Source: Aquimarina sp. MMG016 (GTDB lineage: Bacteria > Bacteroidota > Bacteroidia > Flavobacteriales > Flavobacteriaceae). From it: a stretch of DNA of 64,000 nucleotides. The DNA lies in the NCBI RefSeq assembly GCF_018100805.1, contig NZ_JAGJEA010000003.1:434001-498000 (forward strand), read 5' to 3'. Position numbers and translations under genes: made by a program. Shown here one piece after another: positions 8,885 to 18,072 of the stretch. The notes beneath the pieces were generated by a model. That model had not been told where the DNA came from. It did no database searches and saw only the letters and a list, made by a program, of their open reading frames with translations. Each line of letters starts with the position of its first letter. Within the stretch, counting starts at the first letter, position 1.

Positions 8885-9802
8885 TTAATCTTGCACTATA
8901 ATATTTTTATTTCCTTCTCTTCCAAATTCCGGCTGCAGTGTAATATGATTAATTCCGAATTTTTCATTCAACATATCTTCTATCTTATGCAGGGTTTCTC
9001 CAAATTCAGAGACACTAATATTATCACTAAAATCGATGTGAGCTTCTAAATGTGTTTCTTCCTCGTTTAATTGCCAAACGTGAATATGGTGTATATTTTT
9101 TACTTCGGCTAAACTATTCACCGTTCTCACAATTTCTTTTATAGCTATATTATCTGGTGTAAATAACATCAATATTTTAAAAGATGATTTTAATAAATCA
9201 TAACCTACCACAATAAGATATATAGCAATTGCAAAAGTAAGCACACTATCCACCCAGAAAATCTGATAAAATTTCATTAATAGTCCGCCAATTAAAACTG
9301 CCACAGAAGCCATCATATCTGTAATAAGATGTAAATATGCTGAACGCATATTCATATTTACCTTACTGTCTTTTTTTAATAATAAAACACTGAATCCATT
9401 ACCAAGAATAGCTATTGATGAAAGAATAATAACAATATTACTTTCTATTTCTTGTGGATTTAGAAAACGCTCCACAGCTTCTATAATTAGAAGAATTGCA
9501 ACTATAATTAGTGTAGCAGCATTAACAAAAGCTGCCATAATTTCTGCTCTTTTAAAACCAAAAGTTCTTTTTATAGACGCTTTTCTTTTTGCTAATCTAT
9601 TAGCAAAATAACTTACAACCAGGGAAAGTACATCACTAAAATTATGCAAAGCATCAGAAAGCAAAGAAAGACTACCCGATATTAGCCCTCCAATAACCTG
9701 AGATGCTGTAATTAAGATGTTCAGTAATATGGAAAATAATAAATTACGCCCAGTGAGTTTCTTATGAGAATGACTGTGATTATGAGCGTGATTTTCTACC
9801 AT
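8885..9802 (-). CDS. Cation diffusion facilitator (Zn2+/divalent metal efflux)
   Basis: This 305-residue membrane protein opens with a His-rich tail (HAHNHSHSHKK), followed by about six transmembrane helices. The metal-site helices show LLSDALHNFSDVLSL (HxxxD type) and HLITDMMASVAVLIG. A C-terminal cytoplasmic ferredoxin-like domain contains HHIHVW and HLEAHIDF. These are hallmarks of the CzcD/ZitB branch, which exports Zn2+ and similar ions in exchange for protons. The metal itself is inferred from the family. It sits between rpiB (3 bp away) and the ElaA-like gene. Confidence 0.93.
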   Translation of the reverse strand: MVENHAHNHSHSHKKLTGRNLLFSILLNILITASQVIGGLISGSLSLLSDALHNFSDVLSLVVSYFANRLAKRKASIKRTFGFKRAEIMAAFVNAATLIIVAILLIIEAVERFLNPQEIESNIVIILSSIAILGNGFSVLLLKKDSKVNMNMRSAYLHLITDMMASVAVLIGGLLMKFYQIFWVDSVLTFAIAIYLIVVGYDLLKSSFKILMLFTPDNIAIKEIVRTVNSLAEVKNIHHIHVWQLNEEETHLEAHIDFSDNISVSEFGETLHKIEDMLNEKFGINHITLQPEFGREGNKNIIVQD

Positions 9803-9805
9803 ATA

Positions 9806-10240
9806 TTACACACACATTGGTATTTTATTAACTCTATTTAAATGTCTTCCTCCTTCGAATTCTGTTGCTAAAAATGTTTTTACCATATCAATAGCTTGAT
9901 GAAGAGATGTAAATCTTGCAGGAATACAAATAATATTAGCATTATTATGCTGTCTTGTTAATTCAGTAATTTCTTTGGTCCAACATAATCCAGCACGTAC
10001 ATTTTTATATTTATTAGCAGTCATTGCTACTCCATTTCCACTTCCACATATTAATATACCAAAATCTACCTTTTCTTTATCAACATCATTTGCTACAGGA
10101 TGTACAAAATCAGGGTAATCCACACTATTATTTTCGTTTGTTCCGTAATTAGTAACTTCTATTCCTTCTGATTCTAAATATGATACAGTTGCGAACTTAT
10201 ATTCAGTTCCTGCATGGTCGTTTCCAATAGCTATTTTCAT
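9806..10240 (-). CDS. rpiB: Ribose 5-phosphate isomerase B
   Basis: I use the ATG at 10240, giving 144 residues, because the family begins MKIAIGNDHAG; a longer frame starting at 10303 would add 21 unrelated residues. RpiB features are visible: GNDHAG at the phosphate-binding N-terminus, the active-site Cys in GILICGSGNGVAM, and AGLCWTKEITELTRQHNNANI. It interconverts ribose 5-phosphate and ribulose 5-phosphate in the pentose phosphate pathway. It is the first gene of a tightly packed minus-strand group with the CDF and GNAT genes. A -7 promoter motif lies 29-36 bp upstream (10269-10276). Confidence 0.93.
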   Translation of the reverse strand: MKIAIGNDHAGTEYKFATVSYLESEGIEVTNYGTNENNSVDYPDFVHPVANDVDKEKVDFGILICGSGNGVAMTANKYKNVRAGLCWTKEITELTRQHNNANIICIPARFTSLHQAIDMVKTFLATEFEGGRHLNRVNKIPMCV

Positions 10241-10808
10241 TATATATATGATGTTTTTGTTGTACAAGCAAAGATACTTTAATCCAAAAAAAGTAAACCT
10301 CAAAAAATCAATAATTTAACCTGTTGTCACCTCAATGTTAATAACTCCTTACCGTGTGTTAACATACATTGTGAATAATTAGTTCTTAAAATTCAGCAAG
10401 TTTATTTTGTATTATCAAATTTTATTAGAATACATGGCTTACTGTTACAAATCAAAATTTATAAGTCGTTTTTTTTGGATGAGTTTTCAAACATTAAATT
10501 AATGTTATGAACTATGGTTTTCCCGTAAAAATATTAAAACTTTAATGTGTTTATTAGCTATTAACAACTGTTAATTAAATTTCATTTTTAATACATTTTC
10601 AATCATTTACGATATTAATATCCTGTTTATATGTTTCTGAAAATTTGATTTAAGTAAAAAAACAAATAAAATTCAAAAAAGATATACCGCTATCCACACT
10701 ACATTATAATCATCATTATTTATTTTAAAATTTAGAAAAAGAAAAAAGATATATATTATATATGTTGAAAACTGTTTTTAAATTATAGAAAGGATAAAGA
10801 ATATTATT
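10241..10808. other. 568-bp AT-rich gene-free gap
   Basis: No open frame with coding character was found on either strand. The gap is strongly AT-rich and holds the rpiB promoter motif near its left edge. Two sequences are one base away from the DnaA box TTATCCACA: its reverse-complement form TGTGAATAA at 10370-10378, and CTATCCACA at 10690-10698. This may be chance at such base composition. I see no clear hairpin. Confidence 0.5.
10269..10276 (-). promoter_or_regulatory. Candidate -7 promoter element of rpiB
   Basis: On the minus strand this reads TATCTTTG, an exact match to TAnnTTTG, 28 bp before the chosen rpiB ATG. No -33 TTTG occurs at the expected spacing. Confidence 0.45.
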
Positions 10809-11048
10809 TTAGACTATTCTTAAGTGTGAATTAGTGTTTAGATTATTTATAATTTGCTGAACTCTTTCTTTGTCCTTTTTGTGAACCTTGAGGTTAATAC
10901 CTCCTAAAGCGTTGGAGTAAAAAGGGAAGACTCCAATCATAGTTTCATTTTCGAAGAAATATGAAATATTCTCCTGTTCTAAAAGAAGTTTTAGAATAGT
11001 ATACTCGTGTGGATACGTATATGTAGCTACAGTAATAAAGTTCTTCAT
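10809..11048 (-). CDS. DUF2007-type small protein
   Basis: This 79-residue protein resembles the DUF2007 family (putative signal-transducing proteins): an N-terminal VATYTYPHEYTILKLLLEQ segment, then ISYFFENE, a loop with GGINLKVHKKD, and a final helix QQIINNL. Members are small ferredoxin-like alpha/beta proteins without an established function. There is no signal peptide. A 59-residue membrane protein gene lies 57 bp upstream on the same strand and may share its transcript. Confidence 0.8.
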   Translation of the reverse strand: MKNFITVATYTYPHEYTILKLLLEQENISYFFENETMIGVFPFYSNALGGINLKVHKKDKERVQQIINNLNTNSHLRIV

Positions 11049-11105
11049 ATGTGATAATTCCCTAACTTGTAGTTTACTTAAATATACAAATTATAAAAAT
11101 AAGAA

Positions 11106-11285
11106 TTAATCAAATTCTGTAACTTGTCTTTCTAGAGTTGTTGAACCTTTAATTTCTAGTTGTTCTTTAGCTTCTTTTTTCTGATCAATTGTATTATTTA
11201 TATAAAGCGTAAAAGAGTATACACCAAATAAAAATATTAGTATAAAGAGAAGAATTATCTTATGTATCTTTTTAATCTTTATCAT
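11106..11285 (-). CDS. Small single-pass membrane protein, unknown function (59 aa)
   Basis: An ATG at 11285 opens a 59-codon frame ending TAA at 11106. The product begins MIKIKKIHK, followed by one hydrophobic segment (residues ~10-29, IILLFILIFLFGVYSFTLYI), then a charged tail with KKEAKEQLEIKG and ending TEFD. The basic-hydrophobic-polar order is typical of a single-pass inner-membrane protein with an N-in orientation. No family was recognised. It lies between the DUF2007 gene (same strand) and rnr (divergent). No clear ribosome-binding site is visible, which is usual in this class. Confidence 0.6.
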   Translation of the reverse strand: MIKIKKIHKIILLFILIFLFGVYSFTLYINNTIDQKKEAKEQLEIKGSTTLERQVTEFD

Positions 11286-11513
11286 ATCAATGCACTAGCT
11301 AACGAATAAAAACTATATGTAGTGTATTAAAATTAAGTAAATTTTAAGATAAATAACTTAATTTGTTTATTTTTTTGAAATGTAATATACTGATTTACAG
11401 ATACTGTAATTTTTTGATATTAAACATGAATAATTAATAATCAATATTAAAAGTTTAAACCTAAAGTTATATATGTTAAAAGATAAACTGTACTTTTATC
11501 ACATATTATATAA

Positions 11514-13721
11514 ATGACATTAATGAAAAGAAAGAGTAGAAGAAGAAAGAAGTCTCCTAAAATAGAAAATATTACCCAGGGAATACTCAAAATACTTAAA
11601 GAAGAACCTAATAAAACTTTCAATTATAAACAGATAGCTTCTAAGTTTGGAGTGGATGATCCAAGCAGTCGTAATCAAATTGTTAAAAAACTATCACAGC
11701 TTGCTGCAAAAAAACAAATTGAGCAAGTAGAAAGGGGAAAATTCAAAATCATATTAAGCAGCCATACTTATACTGGTGTTTTAGAAATTACTTCTAAAGG
11801 TACCGGCTATGTAATTGTAGAAGATTTAGACGACGATATTTTTATACCAAATAACAATTTGAATAAAGCATTACACGGAGATGAAGTAGAGGTTTATGTG
11901 TATCGCAGAAAACGAAGAGGAAAAAGTGAAGGAGAAATCTCCAGGATTATTACACGTAAACGAAATGAATATGTAGGAGTTATTGAAATTCAGAAGAATT
12001 ATGCTTTTGTAAGTATATCTGATATCAAGATGTATACTGATATTTTTATTCCAAAGAATAAAATAAAAGATGCAGAGGATGGTGATAAGGTTTTAGTAAA
12101 ACTAGAAGATTGGCCTGAGAAAGCAGATTCTCCTTTTGGTAAAGTTGTTAAAGTTCTTGGTAAACCCGGAGAACATAATACCGAAATTCACGCAATTCTT
12201 GCACAGTATGGGTTACCTTATGAATTTCCTACCGAAGTAGAAGAGTATGCAAATCAATTAGATACTAGTATACATGAATCAGAGATCAAAAATCGTAGAG
12301 ATATGAGAAATATCTTAACATTTACAATTGATCCAAAAGATGCTAAAGATTTTGATGATGCATTATCATTTCAGGTATTAGAAAATGGCAATTATGAAGT
12401 AGGAATTCATATTGCAGATGTATCGCATTATGTAAAACCCGGAACCATTTTAGATGATGAAGCCTATGAACGGGCAACATCCGTGTATTTGGTAGATAGA
12501 GTGGTACCGATGCTTCCAGAAGTATTATCTAATAATGCATGTTCATTAAGACCTAACGAAGAAAAGTATACATTTTCTGCAGTTTTTGAACTCAATAATA
12601 AAGCTGAAATAAAGAATCAGTGGTTTGGTAGAACAGTCACATATTCTGATGCTCGTTTTGCATATGAAGAAGCACAACATATTATTGAAACAGGTGAAAA
12701 TGATATTCCTAAAGAGATCTCCCTTACCGGAAAAAGTTATAAAGCAGATCAAAAAATTGCAGAAGCCACTCTTAAGCTAGACGAGTTAGCAAAGATCATG
12801 CGAAGGAAAAGAATGGGAGAGGGTGCTATTTCTTTTGATAAAGTAGAAGTAAAATTTTCTTTAGATCAAGATAGTAATCCGACAGGAGTGTTTTTTAAGA
12901 CTTCTAAAGACGCTAATAAACTTATTGAAGAGTTTATGCTGTTAGCTAATAAAAAGGTCGCAGAATTCATCGGAAAGCAAAATCCAAAGAAAACATTTGT
13001 ATATCGTGTACACGATGAACCTAATGATGAAAAATTAGCAGCTTTACAGAATATTATTGGTCGATTTGGATATAAATTGGATCTAAGAGATCGTAAAACA
13101 ACTACCCAATCACTTAATGGATTACTAAAAGATGTTCAGGGTAGAAAAGAACAAAATTTAGTAGATACGTTAGCGATACGTAGTATGAGTAAAGCAGAAT
13201 ATACTACCCATAATATTGGACATTATGGATTAGCTTTTGATTATTACTCACATTTTACTTCTCCAATCAGAAGATATCCAGATGTTATGGCACATCGTTT
13301 GCTACAACATTATTTAGATAAAGGAAAATCTGTTGCAGAAGAAGAATTTGAAGAAAAATGTAACCATAGTAGCAGTATGGAGAATCTAGCTGCAAGTGCA
13401 GAAAGAGATTCGATTAAATATATGCAGATTAAATTCATGAAAGACCATGAAGAAGAACAATTTCTTGGTGTAATTTCAGGGGTAACAGAATGGGGAGTTT
13501 ATGTTGAAATCATAAGTAATAAGTGTGAAGGAATGATACGCTTAAAAGATATGAGTGATGATCATTATGTTTTTGATCAGGATGAATATGCAGTAATTGG
13601 CCAAAATTCTAAGAAAACATACCAATTAGGAGACGAAGTCTATGTAAAAGTAAAGAACGCAGATTTAGTAAAAAGACATCTGGATTTTACATTAATAGGG
13701 AGTAGAGAAGAAGTAGAATAA
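11514..13721 (+). CDS. rnr: Ribonuclease R (3'-5' exoribonuclease)
   Basis: This 735-residue protein has the RNase II/R layout. There is a basic N-terminus (KRKSRRRKKS) with a winged-helix segment (residues ~20-65), cold-shock/OB domains (~75-230), the RNB nuclease domain (~255-600) and a C-terminal S1 domain (~640-730). The catalytic acidic cluster DPKDAKDFDDAL is near residues 272-283, and the RNB signature HFTSPIRRYPDVMAHRLL lies near 580. It degrades structured RNA and takes part in rRNA and tmRNA quality control. The start could be ATG 11514 or ATG 11523; neither has a clear ribosome-binding site, and the effect is only three residues. Confidence 0.95.
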   Translation: MTLMKRKSRRRKKSPKIENITQGILKILKEEPNKTFNYKQIASKFGVDDPSSRNQIVKKLSQLAAKKQIEQVERGKFKIILSSHTYTGVLEITSKGTGYVIVEDLDDDIFIPNNNLNKALHGDEVEVYVYRRKRRGKSEGEISRIITRKRNEYVGVIEIQKNYAFVSISDIKMYTDIFIPKNKIKDAEDGDKVLVKLEDWPEKADSPFGKVVKVLGKPGEHNTEIHAILAQYGLPYEFPTEVEEYANQLDTSIHESEIKNRRDMRNILTFTIDPKDAKDFDDALSFQVLENGNYEVGIHIADVSHYVKPGTILDDEAYERATSVYLVDRVVPMLPEVLSNNACSLRPNEEKYTFSAVFELNNKAEIKNQWFGRTVTYSDARFAYEEAQHIIETGENDIPKEISLTGKSYKADQKIAEATLKLDELAKIMRRKRMGEGAISFDKVEVKFSLDQDSNPTGVFFKTSKDANKLIEEFMLLANKKVAEFIGKQNPKKTFVYRVHDEPNDEKLAALQNIIGRFGYKLDLRDRKTTTQSLNGLLKDVQGRKEQNLVDTLAIRSMSKAEYTTHNIGHYGLAFDYYSHFTSPIRRYPDVMAHRLLQHYLDKGKSVAEEEFEEKCNHSSSMENLAASAERDSIKYMQIKFMKDHEEEQFLGVISGVTEWGVYVEIISNKCEGMIRLKDMSDDHYVFDQDEYAVIGQNSKKTYQLGDEVYVKVKNADLVKRHLDFTLIGSREEVE

Positions 13722-13782
13722 TTCTAGTAACACAACGTTAATTTTACATACAAATCATAATTAATATTTAAATTTTTAGGGA

Positions 13783-14457
13783 ATGAAAAAAGTAGTATTT
13801 CTTTCGTTTTTATTTGTTGTATCTATGCTGAAAGCACAAGATGTTATAACAAAAAATGTTGGGGATTTTGATGAACTTAAAGTCTTTGATAAAATAGAAG
13901 TGAAACTTCTTAAAGGATCAGAAAATAAAGTAGAAATTTCTGGTATTAGTAGAAAAGAAGTAGATGTAGTTCTTAAAGATAATGTGTTAAAAATTAAAAT
14001 GTCTTTGAGTAATACCTGGGATGATAACGATACTAATGTAACGGTATATTATACAAATGTTTCAAAATTAGACGTGAATGAAGGAGCTAAAATTAATGTA
14101 AAAGGTATAATAACAGCTACCGAATTAGATTTACGAGCACAAGAAGGAGGTGATATATATGCAGAAGTTAAAACCGATAAATTACTTGCAAGAGCGGTTA
14201 GTGGTGGAGGATTATATCTAGAAGGAATTGCAAAGGAACAAGAAGTTACCGTTAAAGCTGGAGGACAATATATTTCAGAAGATTTAAAAACCAAAAACAC
14301 TAAGGTAAAAATAAGTGCAGGAGGTAAAGCAAATGTATATGCTAGTGACTACGTAAAAGCGAACACTGCAGCTGGTGGAACGATAAGGATATATGGTAAT
14401 CCAAAAGAAGTGGACGGAAAAAAGGTTTTTGGTGGCAAGATTATAGAGGTAAACTAA
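13783..14457 (+). CDS. Exported GIN-domain (DUF2807) protein
   Basis: This 224-residue protein has a signal peptide ending near residue 19 (SMLKAQ). The rest matches the GIN/DUF2807 putative auto-transporter adhesin head domain: an opening DFDELKVFDKIEVKLLKG, regular short strands with VEISG, LKIKM and VYYTNVSKLDVNEGAKI, and Gly-rich turns (AVSGGGLYLEG, AAGGTIRIYG). Such proteins fold as right-handed beta-helices and are common in Bacteroidota, with no firm function. It lies 61 bp after rnr and 40 bp before the LysE-type gene, all on the plus strand. Confidence 0.88.
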   Translation: MKKVVFLSFLFVVSMLKAQDVITKNVGDFDELKVFDKIEVKLLKGSENKVEISGISRKEVDVVLKDNVLKIKMSLSNTWDDNDTNVTVYYTNVSKLDVNEGAKINVKGIITATELDLRAQEGGDIYAEVKTDKLLARAVSGGGLYLEGIAKEQEVTVKAGGQYISEDLKTKNTKVKISAGGKANVYASDYVKANTAAGGTIRIYGNPKEVDGKKVFGGKIIEVN

Positions 14458-14468
14458 GTTCTATTTTC

Positions 14469-14476
14469 TAACTTTG
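14469..14476 (+). promoter_or_regulatory. Candidate -7 promoter element of the LysE-type gene
   Basis: TAACTTTG fits TAnnTTTG and lies 21 bp before the ATG at 14498. No matching -33 element is seen. Confidence 0.4.
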
Positions 14477-14497
14477 TAAGAAACCGTAATCATAAAC

Positions 14498-15199
14498 ATG
14501 TTAGATGATATTTTAGCGGCTATCCCATTTGGTATTATCCTGGCATTTACCATTGGACCAGTTTTTTTTGTACTACTAGAAACGAGTGCAACAAAAGGTT
14601 TTCGTAGTGCTTTAATATTTGATATTGGTGTTATTTTAGCTGATGTTGTTTTTATACTTCTTGCTTATTATAGTACTAACAACTTGTTAGAAAAAGTAAA
14701 GGATGACCCAAATTTTCTCATTTTTGGTGGCGTGCTTTTAGTGGTTTATGGTATAATTTCTTTTATAAAAACTTCAAACTCCTTTCGTTTAATTGTAAGA
14801 GAATATCAAAAAGTAGAAATACAAAAAAACTATTGGAGACTATTTGTAAAAGGCTTTTTACTTAACTTTATAAACATTGGTGTTTTAATAGGATGGTTAG
14901 GTTTTATTGTTATTGGTAATTCAATAACAACCTCAAAAAATGGTGTTATTATTTTTATTTCTACGATGCTAGTTAGTTATTTTATTACAGATGTTTTTAA
15001 AATACTAGCAGCTAAACGTTTACGAAACAAACTTACACCAAAACGTATTTTTAAAACCAAAAAGATAGTAGCGCTTATTATTTTAGGTTTTGGTATTCTA
15101 CTCTTAGCTCAAGGTTTGTTTCCAGAAACTTATGAAAAGAATAAAGAAAAACTGGAAAAGATAAATCCAATCAACAATAAAAGACAAGCTTTAAAATAA
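14498..15199 (+). CDS. LysE family amino-acid/metabolite exporter
   Basis: This 233-residue protein has about six hydrophobic helices. Its N-terminus (AIPFGIILAFTIGPVFFVLLE, then KGFRSALIFDIGVILADVVFI) carries the G-x-x-x-x-P-G-P-like motif of LysE/RhtB transporters, with IGPVFF in place of the usual GPG. These export basic amino acids, homoserine lactones and similar small molecules; the substrate here is unknown. The gene ends at a hairpin (15200-15227) facing a minus-strand tRNA. Confidence 0.85.
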   Translation: MLDDILAAIPFGIILAFTIGPVFFVLLETSATKGFRSALIFDIGVILADVVFILLAYYSTNNLLEKVKDDPNFLIFGGVLLVVYGIISFIKTSNSFRLIVREYQKVEIQKNYWRLFVKGFLLNFINIGVLIGWLGFIVIGNSITTSKNGVIIFISTMLVSYFITDVFKILAAKRLRNKLTPKRIFKTKKIVALIILGFGILLLAQGLFPETYEKNKEKLEKINPINNKRQALK

Positions 15200-15227
15200 A
15201 AAAGAGACACTTTTCAGTATCTCTTTT
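15200..15227. terminator. Hairpin terminator between the LysE-type gene and tRNA-Cys
   Basis: AAAAGAGA (15200-15207) pairs with TCTCTTTT (15220-15227) around a 12-nt loop. It lies directly after the exporter stop codon and 5 bp past the 3' end of the minus-strand tRNA, so it can serve both. Confidence 0.65.
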
Positions 15228-15231
15228 CTTG

Positions 15232-15302
15232 AGGTGTCGAGCGGATTCGAACCGCTGTAGATGGTGTTGCAGACCACTGCCTAGCCACTCGGCCACGACA
15301 CC
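15232..15302 (-). tRNA. tRNA-Cys (anticodon GCA)
   Basis: The minus strand folds as a 71-nt tRNA. The acceptor stem is GGTGTCG/CGACACC with discriminator T (U). A GCCGAGTGGCTAGGC D-arm follows. The anticodon loop CTGCAAC gives anticodon GCA on stem GTGGT/ACCAT (one G-T pair). The T-arm has loop TTCGAAT on a GCGG/CCGC stem. CCA is not encoded. Confidence 0.95.
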
Positions 15303-15349
15303 CAATTTTTGGTTGGTTGGCAAATGTAAAAAATTTTTTATAAAACCAA

Positions 15350-15721
15350 CTATCTTTTTTTAGTTCTTGTGATAGTTACTAATTCAACATTTCCTCCAAT
15401 AGGAGGATTTATTTTAGAAACATCAATAGTAGCCTTTTCTACCATAGGTATTTCTTTCAATATACGAACTAATATTCTTTCTGCCACATGTTCTAATAAT
15501 TTAGAACGAATTGCCATTTCTTCTTTTACAATAAAATTAAGATGAACATAATCCACAGTATCAGCTAGTTTATCTGTTTCAGCAGATGTGGTGAGATCCG
15601 CTTTAACCTTTAAATCTACACGATAATCAGATCCTATTTTCTTTTCCTCTACCAGGCAGCCATGATAAGCATAAACCTTGATATTCTTTAGTTTAACTAA
15701 ACCCACAGAACTTTTTAGCAA
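15350..15721 (-). CDS. folB: Dihydroneopterin aldolase
   Basis: This 123-residue protein has the FolB pattern: VKLKNIKVYAYHGCLVEEKKIGSDYRVDL (N-terminal strand with the catalytic-region Tyr, HGC and Glu), DTVDYVHLNFIV, LLEHVAERIL, and a C-terminal KINPPIGGNVELVTI with the conserved KPxAPI-like loop. It converts dihydroneopterin to 6-hydroxymethyl-dihydropterin and glycolaldehyde in folate synthesis. It is transcribed away from glnS; the 247-bp gap between their starts should hold both promoters. Confidence 0.92.
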   Translation of the reverse strand: MLKSSVGLVKLKNIKVYAYHGCLVEEKKIGSDYRVDLKVKADLTTSAETDKLADTVDYVHLNFIVKEEMAIRSKLLEHVAERILVRILKEIPMVEKATIDVSKINPPIGGNVELVTITRTKKR

Positions 15722-15889
15722 AGGTAATAAGATTCTTTTGTATCTCTACAAAGGAAAAGAACCCATTTTTATGTATTTCAGTTAAAAAAGAATGTAATCC
15801 AAGGTTAGAATTTTAGTAGTTTTGTGTTTTAATAAAACTTTACTTTGAATATCTGTTTTTATAGATAGTTCAAAGTTATTAGTTGAATT

Positions 15890-15912
15890 AATCCCGCTGT
15901 AAAGAGGGGTTT
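15890..15912. repeat. Degenerate REP-like hairpin upstream of glnS
   Basis: AATCCCGCT-GTAA-AGAGGGGTT is an imperfect inverted repeat that resembles the hairpin at 3208-3228 (ATCCCGCT-n5-AGCGGGAT). It lies ~60 bp before the glnS ATG, in the otherwise featureless gap between folB and glnS. Confidence 0.35.
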
Positions 15913-15968
15913 TATTAATACAAGCAATAATTATAGATTGTTGTAGAAAATATAGTAGTTGTTAAAAG

Positions 15969-18011
15969 ATGACAGAAGATAAAAAACCACTCAATTTTAT
16001 TGAGCATATTATAGAAGAAGATCTTAAAAACGGAATGAATCCAAAAGATTTACGTTTTCGTTTTCCACCAGAACCTAACGGTTATCTACATATTGGTCAT
16101 ACTAAAGCTATTGGAATTAGTTTTGGACTGGGACTTTCTTATAATGCTCCGGTAAATTTACGTTTTGATGATACTAATCCGGCTAAAGAAGAACAGGAGT
16201 ATGTAGATGCTATCAAGAAAGATATTGCATGGTTAGGTTATCAATGGGATCAGGAGTGTTATTCTTCTGATTATTTTCAGCAATTGTATGATTGGACAGT
16301 GCAGTTGATTAAAGATGGTAAAGCATATGTAGATTCTCAATCTGCTGAAGAAATTGCAGAACAGAAAGGAACGACTACAGAATCTGGTACCAATAGTCCT
16401 TATCGAGATAGATCAGTTGAGGAGAATTTAGATTTATTCGAAAGAATGAAAAGTGGTGAATTTGATGAAGGATCACACGTTGTTAGAGCCAAAATTGATA
16501 TGTCAGATCCTAATATGTTGATGCGTGATCCATTGATGTATAGAATTCTTAAGAAATCACATCATAGAACAGGAGATGATTGGTGTATTTATCCCATGTA
16601 TGATTGGACACATGGTGAAAGTGATTATATCGAAAACATTTCGCATTCATTGTGTTCTCTAGAATTCAAACCACATAGAAAGCTTTATGATTGGTTTTTG
16701 GATCAAGTATATAGTAAAGATATTAGACCTAAACAAAGGGAGTTTGCAAGGTTGAATCTTAGTTATACTATAATGAGTAAACGTAAGTTACTCAAGCTTG
16801 TAGAAGAAAATATTGTCTCCGGGTGGGATGACCCTAGAATGCCAACTATCTCTGGTTTAAGAAGGCGTGGATATACACCTGCTTCTATTAGAAAATTTGT
16901 AGAAACTGTTGGTGTAGCTAAACGAGAAAATGTAATAGATGTATCATTATTAGAATTTTGTGTTCGTGAAGATTTAAATAAAACAGCTCCAAGAGTCATG
17001 GCTGTTTTGAATCCAGTGAAATTGGTAATTACTAATTATCCTGAAGGAGAAGAAGAGTGGTTAGAAGCAGAGAATAACCCTGAGGATGATGCCGCTGGAA
17101 GTAGAAAAGTACCTTTTTCTAAAGAATTATACATCGAAAGAGAAGATTTTAAAGAAGAAGCGGGGAGTAAGTTCTTTAGACTTACTCTAGGTAAAGAAGT
17201 ACGCCTTAAAAACGCTTATATCATCAAAGGAGAAAGTGTAGTTAAAGATACTGAAGGTAATATAACAGAAATTCATTGTACCTATGACCCAAAAAGTAGA
17301 TCGGGTAGTGGTACAGAGGAGTCAAAACGTAATGTAAAAGGAACTTTGCATTGGGTTTCTGTTAAACATGCTATTCCTGCGGAAGTACGAATTTATGATC
17401 GTTTATTTAATGATGAAGCGCCTGATGGACATAAGGATAAAGATTTTATGGAATTTATTAATCCGGATTCCCTAAAGATAATTACAGGTTATATAGAGCC
17501 AAGTCTTAAGAATGTAAAACCATTAGAACAGTTTCAGTTTCAGAGATTAGGATATTTTAATGTGGATCTGGACAGTAAATCAGAGGCTTTGGTGTTTAAT
17601 AAGACGGTGGGATTACGCGATACTTGGGCTAAAGTAAAACCCGCTTCAGTAAAACAAAACACTCAGAAACCACAACAAAAGCAACAACATACAGTTGCTC
17701 CAATAGATGAAATCAAAAGAGCAGGGAAGAAGTATACTAATGTACCTGATGATAAAAGAGAAGTGCTTAAAAAGAAGATTCAAGAAGCTGCAAAAAATGT
17801 TTCTATTGAAGATTTAGTGCCTTTATATGGAACAGCGGTAAAAAAAGCTGGAACTCGCGTAGCCACTATGATAGCATTGAGAATTGTTTTAGAAAAGAAA
17901 AACCTTCTACCGGATACTGCGGCAAAGGATTTTATTCTTAAAGGAAAAGAAGATACTAATGAATTATTAGTTGCAGAAGCATCAGCTTTAGTTAAAAAGT
18001 ATAACATCTAA
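15969..18011 (+). CDS. glnS: Glutamine--tRNA ligase with C-terminal extension
   Basis: This 680-residue protein has the class I GlnRS core: [17 protein letters not shown] (HIGH motif, residues ~31-47), FDDTNP, the GlnRS-specific [13 protein letters not shown] and SHSLCSLEF, and the MSKRKL loop near residue 268. The anticodon-binding beta-barrels run to about residue 555. Escherichia coli GlnRS ends near this point (554 residues). Here a Gln-rich linker (QKPQQKQQ, ~565-575) and ~105 further helical, basic residues follow. Such an appendage could improve tRNA binding, as the unrelated YqeY-type appendage of Deinococcus GlnRS does; I do not recognise YqeY in this one. A glutamyl-tRNA ligase gene is also present in the window. 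A strong terminator follows at 18018. Confidence 0.95.
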   Translation: MTEDKKPLNFIEHIIEEDLKNGMNPKDLRFRFPPEPNGYLHIGHTKAIGISFGLGLSYNAPVNLRFDDTNPAKEEQEYVDAIKKDIAWLGYQWDQECYSSDYFQQLYDWTVQLIKDGKAYVDSQSAEEIAEQKGTTTESGTNSPYRDRSVEENLDLFERMKSGEFDEGSHVVRAKIDMSDPNMLMRDPLMYRILKKSHHRTGDDWCIYPMYDWTHGESDYIENISHSLCSLEFKPHRKLYDWFLDQVYSKDIRPKQREFARLNLSYTIMSKRKLLKLVEENIVSGWDDPRMPTISGLRRRGYTPASIRKFVETVGVAKRENVIDVSLLEFCVREDLNKTAPRVMAVLNPVKLVITNYPEGEEEWLEAENNPEDDAAGSRKVPFSKELYIEREDFKEEAGSKFFRLTLGKEVRLKNAYIIKGESVVKDTEGNITEIHCTYDPKSRSGSGTEESKRNVKGTLHWVSVKHAIPAEVRIYDRLFNDEAPDGHKDKDFMEFINPDSLKIITGYIEPSLKNVKPLEQFQFQRLGYFNVDLDSKSEALVFNKTVGLRDTWAKVKPASVKQNTQKPQQKQQHTVAPIDEIKRAGKKYTNVPDDKREVLKKKIQEAAKNVSIEDLVPLYGTAVKKAGTRVATMIALRIVLEKKNLLPDTAAKDFILKGKEDTNELLVAEASALVKKYNI

Positions 18012-18017
18012 AAACAG

Positions 18018-18056
18018 AAAACCTACCATGTGTTGAAAACTTGGTAGGTTTTAAAA
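18018..18056. terminator. Bidirectional terminator between glnS and the following minus-strand gene
   Basis: An 11-bp perfect stem (AAAACCTACCA 18018-18028 with TGGTAGGTTTT 18042-18052) starts 7 bp after the glnS stop. A/T tracts flank it on both sides, so it can serve the convergent gene ending at 18073. Confidence 0.88.
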
Positions 18057-18072
18057 GTTTGTTGTTTAAAGA

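Noticed and set aside
15720..15968. T-box or other riboswitch upstream of glnS
   Set aside because: Only a weak imperfect hairpin is present; no T-box core or known aptamer pattern could be seen, and T-boxes are not typical of this phylum.
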